A stretch of 64,000 bases of DNA from Sphaerisporangium krabiense (GCF_014200435.1 NZ_JACHBR010000001.1:4061501-4125500); one strand, 5' to 3'; positions 17,010 through 25,943 are shown, counted from the stretch's first letter. Notes: a model not told the origin generated them from the sequence alone. A program made the numbers and translations.

Positions 17010-17785
17010 CGACGACGGCGGCGCGTGCCGCGTACGGCCTGGGCGGGTTCGCCTGCCTCCTCGTCGTCATGGAGGCGGCGCCCCGGCTGGGCCTGGTGGA
17101 CGCGCGCTTCCTGCCGCCCGCCTCGCGGATCCTCGCCGCCCTGGCGGACGAGCTGCGCACCGCCGAGCTGTGGACCGCGCTCGCCGAGACGCTGCGCGGG
17201 TGGGCGATCGGGCTGGCCATCGCGTTCTGCGCGGCCGTGCTCGCCGGGGTGGTGATCGACGCCGTGCCCGGGCTGCGCGCCGCGTCCCACTCCACGGTCG
17301 AGTTCCTGCGCCCGATCCCCTCGGTCGCGCTCATCCCGCTGGCCACGCTGCTGTTCGGCGCGTCGCTCGGGTCCACGCTGCTGCTGGTCGTGTACGCCTC
17401 GTTCTGGCAGGTGCTGATCCAGGTGCTGTACGGCGTGGCCGACGTGGACGCGGTGGCCGACGACACCGCCCGCTCCTACGGCCTGTCGCGCTGGTCGCGC
17501 GTCCGCCACGTCGTCTGGCCGACCGCGCTGCCGTACGTCATGACCGGCCTGCGCCTGGCCGCCGCCGTGGCGTTCATCCTCGCCGTCACCGCCGAACTGG
17601 TCATCGGCGGCCCCGGGCTCGGCCTGCGCATCCAGATCGCGCAGTCCAGCGGCGCGGTGGCCTCGATGTACGCGCTGGTGGTGCTGTCCGGGCTCGTCGG
17701 CATCGCCGTCAACCTGGGCGTGCGCGTGCTGGAGCGCCGGGTGCTGGCCTGGCACCCGTCCGTGCGCGGCGAGGCGGCCCCGTGA
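17006..17785 (+). CDS. ABC transporter permease 1 (SsuC type)
   Basis: This 259-residue BPD_transp_1 permease has about six helices and the cytoplasmic loop ADDTARSYGLSRWSRVRHVVWPTALP, the EAA-like ATPase contact of the SsuC/TauC family. It overlaps the lipoprotein by four bases and the next permease by four. Two different permease genes in a row imply a heterodimeric channel, whereas most Ssu systems use one permease as a homodimer. Confidence 0.9.
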   Translation: MTTTAARAAYGLGGFACLLVVMEAAPRLGLVDARFLPPASRILAALADELRTAELWTALAETLRGWAIGLAIAFCAAVLAGVVIDAVPGLRAASHSTVEFLRPIPSVALIPLATLLFGASLGSTLLLVVYASFWQVLIQVLYGVADVDAVADDTARSYGLSRWSRVRHVVWPTALPYVMTGLRLAAAVAFILAVTAELVIGGPGLGLRIQIAQSSGAVASMYALVVLSGLVGIAVNLGVRVLERRVLAWHPSVRGEAAP

Positions 17786-18543
17786 GCGCGGTCGCGCGGT
17801 GGGCGGCGCGCGTGCTCGGCCTGCCCGTGCTGCTGGTCCTCGCCTGGTGGGGCTACAGCGCGGTGTCGCAGAGCTTCTACGTCCCCGCGCCGCCGCAGGT
17901 CGCGCGGGCCTTCGCCGACACCTGGCTCTCCGAACGCCTGGTGGACGACGCGCTGCCCAGCGTGGCCCGCCTGCTGGCCGGGTACGCGCTCGCGGCCGTC
18001 CTCGGCGTGGGGCTCGGCGTGCCGATCGGGCTGTTCCCGCGGCTGCGCGCCGCGGCCGAGCCGGTGCTGGAGTTCTTCCGCGCCGTCCCGCCGCCCGTGC
18101 TCGTCCCGCTGATCATGCTGCTCGCGGGCATCGACGACACCATGAAGGTGCTCGTCATAGTCTCGGGGTGCGTGTGGCCGATCCTGCTGAACACCGTGGA
18201 GGGGGTGCGGGCGCTGGACGAGGTGCTCTCCGACACCTGCCGCATGTACGGCATGCGGACCGCCTCGCGCCTGCGCCACCTGGTGCTGCGCGGCGCCTCC
18301 CCGCAGATCATGGCCGGGCTGCGGCAGGCCCTCTCGGTCGGCATCATCCTCATGGTGATCAGCGAGATGTTCGCCAGCAGCAGCGGCCTCGGCTTCACCA
18401 TCGTGCTGTTCCAGCGCGGCTTCGCCATCCCCGAGATGTGGAGCGGCATCCTCCTGCTCGGCCTGCTCGGCTTCGGGCTGTCCGTGTTGCTGCGATGGTT
18501 CGAGCGCCGCGTCCTGTTCTGGCATGGGAGCCATCGTGCTTGA
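17782..18543 (+). CDS. ABC transporter permease 2 (SsuC type)
   Basis: This 253-residue SsuC/TauC-type permease (SDTCRMYGMRTASRLRHLVLRGASPQIMAG loop) is predicted to have six helices. Translation starts at GTG 17782, overlapping the previous stop. It is the second subunit of a heterodimeric importer channel. Confidence 0.9.
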   Translation: MSAVARWAARVLGLPVLLVLAWWGYSAVSQSFYVPAPPQVARAFADTWLSERLVDDALPSVARLLAGYALAAVLGVGLGVPIGLFPRLRAAAEPVLEFFRAVPPPVLVPLIMLLAGIDDTMKVLVIVSGCVWPILLNTVEGVRALDEVLSDTCRMYGMRTASRLRHLVLRGASPQIMAGLRQALSVGIILMVISEMFASSSGLGFTIVLFQRGFAIPEMWSGILLLGLLGFGLSVLLRWFERRVLFWHGSHRA

Positions 18544-19312
18544 GGTCACCGGCCTGAAGAAGGTCTACGAGAGCACCGGCAAGGAGGCGGTCGGCGATCT
18601 GAGCTTCCGGCTCGACGCCGGCGAGCTCGTCTGCGTGGTCGGCCCCTCCGGGTGCGGCAAGACCACGCTGCTGCGCTGCGTCGCCGGCCTGCTCGCCCCC
18701 ACGGCCGGCACGGTCCGCCTCGCCGGCGTGCCGGTCACCGGGCCGCCGGACGACATGGCCGTGGTCTTCCAGGAGTACGGCCGCAGCCTCTTCCCCTGGA
18801 TGAGCGTCCGGCGGAACGTCGAGCTGCCGCTCAAGGAGAAGGGGATCCCCCGGGCGCGGCGCGCGACGCTGGTGTCCACCGCGCTCGCCGCCGTCGGGCT
18901 GGCCGACGTGGCGGGCTCCTACCCCTGGCAGCTCTCCGGCGGCATGCAGCAGCGGGTGGCCATCGCCCGCGCCATGGCCTACGAGCCCTCCGTGCTGCTC
19001 ATGGACGAGCCGTTCGCCGCCGTCGACGCCCAGACCCGCGCGGAGCTGGAGGACCTGATCCTGCGCGTGCTGCCGGGCCTCGGCACCACCACGCTCTTCA
19101 TCACGCACGACATCGACGAGGCCATCTACCTCGGCGACCGCGTGATCGTCCTGTCGGCCTCGCCGACCGTCGTCCTGGACGACGTCAAGGTCGACCTGCC
19201 GTCCGAGCGCGACCAGCTCGCCACCCGCGCCCTGCCTCGCTTCGCCGAGCTGCGCGGCCACGTGTACGCGCGGATCCAGCGGGCCAAGGACGGCCCCGAG
19301 AACGCCCGGTGA
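18536..19312 (+). CDS. ABC transporter ATP-binding protein (SsuB type)
   Basis: This 258-residue ATPase has Walker A GPSGCGKTT, Q-loop VFQEYGRSLFPWM, signature LSGGMQQR, Walker B LLMDEPFAAVDA and switch His in FITHDIDEA, all typical of SsuB/TauB. GTG 18536 is preferred because GGGAG lies five bases upstream; an ATG at 18524 is also in frame. It energises the two preceding permeases. Confidence 0.92.
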   Translation: MLEVTGLKKVYESTGKEAVGDLSFRLDAGELVCVVGPSGCGKTTLLRCVAGLLAPTAGTVRLAGVPVTGPPDDMAVVFQEYGRSLFPWMSVRRNVELPLKEKGIPRARRATLVSTALAAVGLADVAGSYPWQLSGGMQQRVAIARAMAYEPSVLLMDEPFAAVDAQTRAELEDLILRVLPGLGTTTLFITHDIDEAIYLGDRVIVLSASPTVVLDDVKVDLPSERDQLATRALPRFAELRGHVYARIQRAKDGPENAR

Positions 19313-19354
19313 GCTCCTGGCCACCGGTGATGCACCATGGAAAGGGGAATCATC

Positions 19355-20815
19355 GTGGAACTTCTCGACCCTAAGGTCTGGTCGGGGTCGGTGTTCGGCG
19401 GCGCCTGGACCGCCTCGCGCGCCGGGGACGCCCCGGTCGTCGCGCCGGCGACGGGCGCCGAGATCGGCCGGGCGGGCCTCGCCGGGGCCGCCGACATCGC
19501 CGAGGCGGCCGCCCGCGCCGCCACCGCCCAGCGCGACTGGGCCGCCGCGTCGTTCGAGGACCGGGCGGCCGTGCTCCGCCGCGCCGGGCGCCTGTTCGAG
19601 GAGCACGCCGAAGAGATCCATTGGTGGCTCGTCCGCGAGTCGGGCGCGGTCCCCGGCAAGGCGGGCTTCGAGACCCACGTCGCCGCCCAGGAATGCTACG
19701 AGGCCGCCGCGACCGCCTCCCAGCCCATGGGCGAGATCCTCCCGACGGCCAAGAAGCGGCTCAGCCTGGCCCGCCGCGTCCCCGCCGGGGTGGTCGGCGT
19801 GATCGCGCCGTTCAACGCGCCGCTGATCCTCGGCATCCGCTCGGTCGCCCCCGCCCTGGCCCTCGGCAACGCGGTCGTGTTCAAGCCCGACCCGCGCACC
19901 GCGGTCTGCGGCGGCGTCGTCATCGCCCGCGTCTTCGAGGAGGCGGGCCTGCCCCCCGGCGTCCTGCACATGCTGCCCGGCGGCCCCGAGGCCGGCGAGG
20001 CGCTGGTCGCCGACCCCAACGTCCGCGTCATCTCGTTCACCGGCTCCACCGCCGCGGGCAGGAAGGTCGGCGAGCTCGGCGCGCGGCACCTCAAGCGCGT
20101 CCACCTGGAGCTCGGCGGCAACTCCGCGCTCATCGTCCTCGACGACGCCGACCTCGACCTCGCCGTCTCCGCCGGGGCCTGGGGCTCGTTCTTCCACCAG
20201 GGCCAGATCTGCATGACCTCCGGCCGCCACCTCGTCCACTCCTCGATCAAGGACGCCTACGTCGAGCGGCTCGCCGCCAAGGCCGACGGCATGCCGGTCG
20301 GCGACCCCGCCACCGCCGAGGTCGCGCTCGGCCCGCTCATCGACGAACGCCAGCGCGACAAGGTGCACGCGCTGGTCACCGGCAGCGTCGAGGGCGGCGC
20401 ACGGCTGGCCTCGGGCGGCACCTACGAGGGCCTGTTCTACCGGCCGACCGTCCTGGACGACCTCACCACCGCCGCCCCCGCCTACGCACAGGAGGTCTTC
20501 GGCCCGGTCGCCCCGGTCATGCCGTTCTCGTCCCTGGAGGAGGCCGCGGCACTGGCCTCCGACGGCGAGTACGGCCTGTCACTCGGCATCCTCACCCGCG
20601 ACCCCATGAAGGGCCTGGCCCTCTCCGACCTCATCCCGACCGGCATCGTCCACATCAACGACCAGACCGTCGACGACGAGGCCGTCGCCCCCTTCGGCGG
20701 CGTCGCCGCCTCAGGCACCGGCTCCAGATTCGGCGGCACCCACGCGAACATCGAGGCCTTCACCGAGACCCGCTGGGTCACCATGCAGGGCGACATCGCC
20801 CGCTACCCCTTCTAG
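19355..20815 (+). CDS. Aldehyde dehydrogenase (benzaldehyde dehydrogenase-like)
   Basis: This 486-residue NAD(P)-dependent aldehyde dehydrogenase has catalytic Cys286 in GQICMTSGR and the general base Glu in HLELGGNSALIV. The GGTHANIEAFTETRWVT C-terminus is typical of benzaldehyde/vanillin dehydrogenases. GTG 19355 has AAGGGGA six bases upstream. It lies 42 bp after the importer ATPase, probably in the same operon, so it may oxidise an aldehyde made from the imported compound. A related dehydrogenase sits at the far end of the window (63726). Confidence 0.9.
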   Translation: MELLDPKVWSGSVFGGAWTASRAGDAPVVAPATGAEIGRAGLAGAADIAEAAARAATAQRDWAAASFEDRAAVLRRAGRLFEEHAEEIHWWLVRESGAVPGKAGFETHVAAQECYEAAATASQPMGEILPTAKKRLSLARRVPAGVVGVIAPFNAPLILGIRSVAPALALGNAVVFKPDPRTAVCGGVVIARVFEEAGLPPGVLHMLPGGPEAGEALVADPNVRVISFTGSTAAGRKVGELGARHLKRVHLELGGNSALIVLDDADLDLAVSAGAWGSFFHQGQICMTSGRHLVHSSIKDAYVERLAAKADGMPVGDPATAEVALGPLIDERQRDKVHALVTGSVEGGARLASGGTYEGLFYRPTVLDDLTTAAPAYAQEVFGPVAPVMPFSSLEEAAALASDGEYGLSLGILTRDPMKGLALSDLIPTGIVHINDQTVDDEAVAPFGGVAASGTGSRFGGTHANIEAFTETRWVTMQGDIARYPF

Positions 20816-20988
20816 GACCTCATCCCGGCCGTGAGCGAAGGCCGGAACCTGCGATTCCTTCGAGTGGTCAGGCGAACACGACCGGTGTCCACGCCGTGCC
20901 GACCCGGAGCGCGAGTTCCGGCTGGAGCTCACCCCGCGACATCGGTTATCGATGGTGATCGGCGTGTCGCGCAGCGTAACATCGCCAT

Positions 20989-22074
20989 GTGATCGCTCTT
21001 CAGTGGTTCATGGCGGGGGTCGTCGCCTTGGCGCCTGGGGCTCCGGGGCTCGACTCGGTCGCGTATCCCCTTGTCATCGGGCATCGGGGCGCGTGCGCCT
21101 ATCGGCCTGAGCACACCGTGGCCGCCTACCGGGTCGCGGTTGAGGCGGGGGCCGACTATATCGAGCCGGATCTGGTTTCCACCAAGGATCATGTGCTGGT
21201 CGTCCGGCATGAGAACGAGATCTCGCAGACCACTGATGTGGCCGCGCATCCGGAGTTCGCGGGGCGTAGGACCGGCAAGAGTGTGGACGGGCGGCGGCTC
21301 GACGGGTGGTTCACCGAGGACTTCACGTTGGCCGAACTGCGTACTCTGCGCGCGGTCGAGCGTCTGCCCGCGTTGCGGCCTGGGAGCGCCGCGTTCGGCG
21401 GTACGGGCACGATCATGACGTTCGACGAGGTCGTGGCGTTGGCGCGGCGGTCGGGGGTCGGCGTGTATCCCGAGACCAAGCATCCGGGGTACTTCGCCTC
21501 CATCGGGCTTCCCCTGGAGGAGCCCATGCTCGCCACGCTCGCGCGGTACGGGTGGACCGAGCGGACCGATCCGGTGTTCGTCCAGTCGTTCGAGACCGCG
21601 AACCTGCGGGCGCTGCGCGGGAGGACCCGGCTGCGGCTGATCCAGCTCCTGGAGGCGACCGGCGCGCCGCGCGATCTGGTCGTCGCGGGGGACTCGCGCA
21701 CCTACCGGGACCTGGCTACTCCCGCGGGGCTGCGCGAGATCGCGTCCTACGCCGACGGCGTCGGCGTGCACACGAACCTGGTCGCGCCCGTGGACGCCCG
21801 CGGCGCGCTCGGGGCGCCGACGACGCTGGTCGCCGACGCGCACCGGGCGGGTCTGGACGTGCACGTCTGGACGGTCCGGCCGGAGAACGTCTACCTACCC
21901 GCGCCGTTCAGGAAGGGGGACCCGGCGGCCCCGGGGTACGCCGCCGCGCACGGCGACGTGGCCGGGTGGCTCGCGCGGCTGTACGGCCTGGGGGTCGACG
22001 GCGTGTTCGCCGACGACCCGGGCGTGGCCGTGCGAACGCGCGACGCGCTCGCACGGCCGGTTCAGACCCTCTAG
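20989..22074 (+). CDS. Glycerophosphodiester phosphodiesterase
   Basis: This 361-residue GDPD-family enzyme hydrolyses glycerophosphodiesters to glycerol-3-phosphate and an alcohol. The metal and catalytic motifs are present: GHRGACAYRPEHT near residue 32, EPDLVSTKDHVLVVRHE and later GVYPETKHP and the C-terminal GVFADDPG. A hydrophobic first 20 residues suggest export. GTG 20989 lies six bases after TAACAT, so the mRNA is probably leaderless. Its TAG stop shares the palindrome CTAG with the stop of the convergent dioxygenase gene. Codon use is slightly less GC-biased in the first part (more T at third positions). Confidence 0.9.
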   Translation: MIALQWFMAGVVALAPGAPGLDSVAYPLVIGHRGACAYRPEHTVAAYRVAVEAGADYIEPDLVSTKDHVLVVRHENEISQTTDVAAHPEFAGRRTGKSVDGRRLDGWFTEDFTLAELRTLRAVERLPALRPGSAAFGGTGTIMTFDEVVALARRSGVGVYPETKHPGYFASIGLPLEEPMLATLARYGWTERTDPVFVQSFETANLRALRGRTRLRLIQLLEATGAPRDLVVAGDSRTYRDLATPAGLREIASYADGVGVHTNLVAPVDARGALGAPTTLVADAHRAGLDVHVWTVRPENVYLPAPFRKGDPAAPGYAAAHGDVAGWLARLYGLGVDGVFADDPGVAVRTRDALARPVQTL

Positions 22075-22580
22075 ACCAGGGCCTCCGCGTCGAGTTGGCG
22101 TAGTTCGTCGGCGTAGCTGACCGAGACGCGGCGCATCACGCCGTCCTCGCTGATCGAGTACTGGCCGAGGCGCCACAGCGGGGGAGAGTAGGCGTGGATC
22201 GACACGCTATGTGCCGAGTGCCCGTTGATGCGGTGGATGTGCTCGGGGCCGAACGACAGGGATTCGCCCTCCGACACCAGCGTCTCGACGTGCGTGCCGC
22301 CGATGCGCGGGTTGGACTCCTGCAGGGTGCCCGCGACCACCCGGACCGCGCCCGAGGACACGTCGTGGTCGTGCCAGCCGGTGTCGTCCTCGGGGCGCCA
22401 ACAGATGAGCCAGACGTCCACGAAGGAATCGCGGTGGAGGGAGGCGTAGTGGCGGGCCTCTCCGGTGTCGCCGAACGCCACGTGGTGCGACCACAGGTCC
22501 GGCCGGGCGGCGAGTTCTTCGACGAGGTCGCGCAGTTCACGCTTGTCGAGGAATCGCTCCGGCAGGGATTCCCAGCTCAT
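22071..22580 (-). CDS. Cysteine dioxygenase-like cupin
   Basis: This 169-residue cupin matches bacterial cysteine dioxygenase type I, a non-haem iron enzyme oxidising cysteine (or a related thiol) to the sulfinate. The HDHDVSSGAVRVVAG histidines and HSVSIHAYSPPL, including the conserved Tyr, are visible. It overlaps the upstream amidohydrolase by four bases (ATGA), so both are co-transcribed. 3-Mercaptopropionate dioxygenase is an alternative activity. Confidence 0.82.
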   Translation of the reverse strand: MSWESLPERFLDKRELRDLVEELAARPDLWSHHVAFGDTGEARHYASLHRDSFVDVWLICWRPEDDTGWHDHDVSSGAVRVVAGTLQESNPRIGGTHVETLVSEGESLSFGPEHIHRINGHSAHSVSIHAYSPPLWRLGQYSISEDGVMRRVSVSYADELRQLDAEALV

Positions 22581-23476
22581 CGGGGCACGGCTCCTTTCGT
22601 GTCGAGCAGGCGGGAAGGGTTGGTGACCGCGATCGTGTGCTCGGCCGCCTCGCCGAGCAGGGTTCGCGGTGGGGACGCGTACGGCGCGTCCGAGCCGAGG
22701 ACGACGACCTCGACGCCGACCGCGCGGGTGATCGCGTCGATCGCCTGGTGGCCGTAGGAGGACGTCTCCAGGAAGGCGTCCGGGTCCACGGCGCCCCGCG
22801 AGGACCCGCCCCTGGCCATGTACCGCTCCACGTGCAGGGGGGCGAGCCCGGCGAGCAGGGCGAAGCAGACGCGCAGCCGCGGGTGGCGGGGCCGTCCGAA
22901 CGCGCGGAAGGCGTACCAGGCGGCGTGCATCTGCTGGACGTACGGGACGACCGCGGGCCACCAGGCGGGGCTCTCGGACGTCGAGGCGGGGCCGGGGTGG
23001 ACGAACAGGGGCAGGTCCCGGTCCTCCAGCAGGTCCAGCAAGGGGGCGGCGCGGGTGTATCCGGCGGCGTCCGGCAGGGCCGTCGCCGGGAGTTGCAGGC
23101 CCGCGAACCCGGCGTCCAGGGCCTTGGCCGTCAGGACGGGGTCGGGCTCGGTGACGCAGGTGGCGGCCCAGGCGCGCAGCGACGCGGGCAGCTCCCGCGC
23201 GCCCTCGTGGAAGGCGTCGATCAGGGGCCACGCCTCCTCGGGAGGCAGGTGTTCGACGCCGAGCGGGCTGGACAGGGACACGAGCGCGAGGTCGATGCCG
23301 TGCGCGCGGTTGAACTCCAGCCGCCGGCCGGGGTCGTGGCCGCGCGGATCCACCTCGTACGGCGGCTCGCCGTCGAGGTGCAGCGTCCAGCCGTCGAGGT
23401 ACGGCGGCCGTGCCCGCCGGCGCAGCGCCTCGGCGAAGCCCGGTGTCCAGATGTGCTGGTGCACGTCGATGCCCAT
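22577..23476 (-). CDS. Amidohydrolase family protein
   Basis: This 299-residue amidohydrolase-2 (TIM-barrel) protein starts MGIDVHQHIWTP with the metal-binding HxH; later LFVHPGP and SSYGHQAIDAI fit the second histidine and the C-terminal metal/substrate region. The ATG at 23476 has a strong GGGAGGTG ribosome site; an in-frame GTG-like start four codons earlier is less likely. It is paired with a cysteine dioxygenase-like gene. The substrate is unknown; decarboxylases and hydrolases of this family act on aromatic or heterocyclic acids. Confidence 0.82.
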   Translation of the reverse strand: MGIDVHQHIWTPGFAEALRRRARPPYLDGWTLHLDGEPPYEVDPRGHDPGRRLEFNRAHGIDLALVSLSSPLGVEHLPPEEAWPLIDAFHEGARELPASLRAWAATCVTEPDPVLTAKALDAGFAGLQLPATALPDAAGYTRAAPLLDLLEDRDLPLFVHPGPASTSESPAWWPAVVPYVQQMHAAWYAFRAFGRPRHPRLRVCFALLAGLAPLHVERYMARGGSSRGAVDPDAFLETSSYGHQAIDAITRAVGVEVVVLGSDAPYASPPRTLLGEAAEHTIAVTNPSRLLDTKGAVPR

Positions 23477-23493
23477 GTCACCTCCCATAGGTC

Positions 23494-23526
23494 ACTATAT
23501 CCGACAATCCCTATCGACATTGTCGG
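23494..23526 (-). promoter_or_regulatory. Promoter of amidohydrolase operon with inverted repeat
   Basis: A minus-strand -10 TATAGT (23499-23494) lies 17 bp before the ATG. Upstream, CCGACAAT (23501-23508) and ATTGTCGG (23519-23526) form a perfect 8-bp inverted repeat with a 10-bp spacer across the -35 region, a likely repressor site. Confidence 0.55.
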
Positions 23527-23545
23527 CATTGCTCAGGAGGGGTCT

Positions 23546-23584
23546 GTGAACCGGTTCACTGATACGTTTCAGTGAACCGCTTCA
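23546..23584. promoter_or_regulatory. Three phased LacI-type operators
   Basis: Three dyads follow one another with centres 13 bp apart: GTGAACCGGTTCAC (23546-23559, perfect), CTGATACGTTTCAG (23559-23572, one mismatch) and TGAACCGCTTCA (23573-23584, one mismatch). All have the central CG of LacI-family operators and lie between the amidohydrolase operon and the LacI gene that starts at 23656. Confidence 0.7.
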
Positions 23585-23655
23585 GAAGCGCCTCGTCAAC
23601 AGTCCGCCACGCGCGTATCCCCTCGCAGAGCCGCGATTGCGCCTAAGCTGAAGTG

Positions 23656-24666
23656 ATGTCGCGATCCCAGCCCCGCAAGCGCGCGACGATCCGCGAGGTG
23701 GCCCAGGCGACCGGCCTGTCACCCGCCGCGGTGTCGTACGCGCTGCGCGGCATGCAGGTCTCGGAGGAGACCATCGAGCGGGTCCGTCAGGCCGCCGCCG
23801 AGCTGGGGTACGAGGCGGACCCGATCGCCCGCGCCCTCGCCAGCGGGCGCACCGGCATGATCGGTCTGCTGTGCGGCTCGCTGGAGGACCTGTGGCAGCA
23901 GTCCCTGGCGATCGGCATCGGCAGGGCCCTGCGCGACAAGGACCGCTACGCGCTGATCCTCGACGCGGCGGGAGACCCGGCCCGCGAGCGCGTGCTGGCC
24001 GGTCAGCTACGCGACCAGCGCGTGGACGGCATGATCGTCCAGCCTGTCGACCCCGCGGCGCCCATGTGGGCCCAGCTCGCCGAGACCGTGCCGGTCGTCG
24101 CCATCGGCGACTCGCTCGCCGGCGCCAGGACCGCAGGCGAGGTGGTCTTCGACAACCGCGCCGGCGTCACGCTGGCCCTGGAATACCTGCGCGCCCGCGG
24201 CCACCGTCGCGTCGCCGTCCTCACCCCGACCCGGCCGAGCACACCCGACCGTCCCGCCGACCTGCACGTCATCGCCGAGGCCGACCGGCTGGGCCTCGAC
24301 ATCACGGTCGTCAACGCGCCCCACGGGCTTCCCGCGATCACCGACACCGCCCGGACGCTGCTCGCCGCGGACTCCCGGCCCACGGCGGCGTTCTGCTTCT
24401 CCGACTTCATCGCCTACGGGGTGTACGCGGCGGCGGCCGAGGCGGGGCTGCGCGTGCCGGAGGACATCTCGGTCATGGGCTACGACGACCATCCGATGTC
24501 CGGCCTGCTCACCCCGGGCCTGACCAGCGTCAACTGGGACATCGACGGCATCGTCCGGGCCGCCGTCCGGCTGGTGGCCGCGGCGGCGGACGGGCAGCCG
24601 CGCAGGCGCCGGGTCATGCAGGCCCCCGAGCTCCGCGAGCGCGGCTCGGTGCTGAGCCGCGGCTGA
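23656..24666 (+). CDS. LacI family transcriptional regulator
   Basis: This 336-residue LacI-family repressor has its helix-turn-helix at ATIREVAQATGLSPAAVSYALRG and an effector domain from about residue 65. The ATG at 23656 lies six bases after TAAGCT (23644-23649), suggesting a leaderless start; GTG 23653 is an alternative. It faces the amidohydrolase/cysteine dioxygenase operon across a triple operator and so probably controls that operon and itself. The ligand is not evident. Confidence 0.92.
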   Translation: MSRSQPRKRATIREVAQATGLSPAAVSYALRGMQVSEETIERVRQAAAELGYEADPIARALASGRTGMIGLLCGSLEDLWQQSLAIGIGRALRDKDRYALILDAAGDPARERVLAGQLRDQRVDGMIVQPVDPAAPMWAQLAETVPVVAIGDSLAGARTAGEVVFDNRAGVTLALEYLRARGHRRVAVLTPTRPSTPDRPADLHVIAEADRLGLDITVVNAPHGLPAITDTARTLLAADSRPTAAFCFSDFIAYGVYAAAAEAGLRVPEDISVMGYDDHPMSGLLTPGLTSVNWDIDGIVRAAVRLVAAAADGQPRRRRVMQAPELRERGSVLSRG

Positions 24667-24701
24667 TCCGCCGCCCCGGGGGCCGGTTCTCCTGGTCTTC
24701 C

Positions 24702-25079
24702 TCAGTCGTCGTTGAGGCCGAGCAGCATGTCCAGCAGCCAGCTGATGACGCCCACGAGCAGGGCCCCGAGCAAGGCGGCCCAGAAGCCCTCGACGTGGAA
24801 CGGCAGGTTGAGCTGGGTGGCGATCCAGCTTGTCAGCAGCAGGAGGCAGGCGTTCACCACCAGGGCGAACAGTCCCAGCGTGAGCACATAGAAGGCGCAG
24901 CCGATCGTCTTGATGATCGGCTTGAGTACGGCGTTGACGAGGCCGAATATGAGCGCGACGGCGACGAGGGTGCCCACCGTCCGCGTGGCGGTGGTGTCCT
25001 TCACCGTGATCCCGTCGATCAGCTGCGTGGCCGCCCAGAGGGCGCCCGCGACCACAAGGATCTTGAGGATGATCTTCAC
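24702..25079 (-). CDS. Phage holin family 4-like small membrane protein
   Basis: This 125-residue protein has four hydrophobic helices (ILKILVVAGALWAATQLI, VALIFGLVNAVL, FYVLTLGLFALVVNACLLLL, FWAALLGALLVGVISWLLDMLL). The layout and the NAVLKPIIK segment match the 'phage holin family 4' proteins common in actinobacterial chromosomes. Despite the name, these are ordinary chromosomal membrane proteins of unknown role, and no phage genes are near. GTG 25079 is chosen because the family N-terminus starts there. Confidence 0.8.
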   Translation of the reverse strand: MKIILKILVVAGALWAATQLIDGITVKDTTATRTVGTLVAVALIFGLVNAVLKPIIKTIGCAFYVLTLGLFALVVNACLLLLTSWIATQLNLPFHVEGFWAALLGALLVGVISWLLDMLLGLNDD

Positions 25080-25238
25080 ACAGCCGATGGTCCCATGGGT
25101 CGCCCGTGCCGCGATAGGGCAGGGGTGCCCGGCACCCCAGGTCGGCATCGATTTCGTGCGGACGGTGGTGATCGTCTTGTCCCGCGATCTGCATATCCCG
25201 CTGATCGTGGGGAAAGGGGTGGAAAGGGGTGATACTCA

Positions 25239-25514
25239 ATGGATCAGGATGAATTGGAGTCGCTGTCGCCCAGGGAGCTGCACGACAGGGCGGTGCACTA
25301 CGCGGTCTCGCACGGCGACTTCGGCTTCCTGTGGGACCTGCTGAAGGCCATCCCCGCCGCCGAGGCGGCGAGCGGTCACACCGACGAGGCCGCGAGCGAC
25401 CTCAGCCGGGTGTCCGCGCTGCTCAGCGACGCGGTCGCCTCCGGCGAAGGCGATCTCGGCGAGGCGCTCCGCCCCGTCTACGTCGCCTACCTGTCCAAAC
25501 ACCCGGACGCCTGA
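25239..25514 (+). CDS. Small conserved-looking hypothetical protein
   Basis: This 91-residue acidic, helical protein (DELESLSPRELHDRAVHYAVSHGDFGFLWDLLKAIPAAEA) has a GGGGTG ribosome site. No domain is recognised. It lies 30 bp before an OsmC gene, which seems to have its own promoter. Confidence 0.75.
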   Translation: MDQDELESLSPRELHDRAVHYAVSHGDFGFLWDLLKAIPAAEAASGHTDEAASDLSRVSALLSDAVASGEGDLGEALRPVYVAYLSKHPDA

Positions 25515-25544
25515 CCAGGCGTCCACCGGCTCTAGGCTCCTGCC

Positions 25545-25943
25545 ATGGCATCGGTGAATGTTGAGCGAACAGACGGCGGCTTCGTGGCCCGCAACGCCCG
25601 CGGCGCGGAGGTCGCCATCGGCGGTGGCGACGACCAGGGGGTCTTCACCCCCGTCGAGCTCCTGCTCGCCGCGGTGGGCGGCTGCAACATCGTCACGGTG
25701 GAGCCCCTCACCGCCCAGCGCGACCACCGGCTCGTGCGCCTGGCCATGACCGTCCAGGCCGACAAGGCCGAGTCCAACCTGCTCGGCACGGTCACCATCA
25801 CCTACGACGTCGAGCTTCCCGAGGGCGACGACAAGGCCGGCGAGGTGTACCGCGCGGTGGCGCGGCGGGTGCACGAGAAGTACTGCACCGTGAGCCGCAC
25901 CCTCCAGGAGGGCGTCGAGGTCGCGCTCGAACTGCCTGAATAG
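25545..25943 (+). CDS. OsmC family protein
   Basis: This 132-residue OsmC/Ohr-type protein has the two reactive cysteines of thiol peroxidases in the expected places: one in the central helix (AAVGGCNIVTVEPLT) and one in EKYCTVSRTL. It probably reduces organic hydroperoxides in the cytoplasm. The ATG is six bases after TAGGCT (25533-25538), with CTGACC 16 bp further upstream, so it appears leaderless. Confidence 0.88.
   Translation: MASVNVERTDGGFVARNARGAEVAIGGGDDQGVFTPVELLLAAVGGCNIVTVEPLTAQRDHRLVRLAMTVQADKAESNLLGTVTITYDVELPEGDDKAGEVYRAVARRVHEKYCTVSRTLQEGVEVALELPE

Noticed and set aside
24702-25079. Prophage remnant suggested by the holin-like gene
   Set aside because: This holin family is common in actinobacterial chromosomes, and no other phage gene is present.
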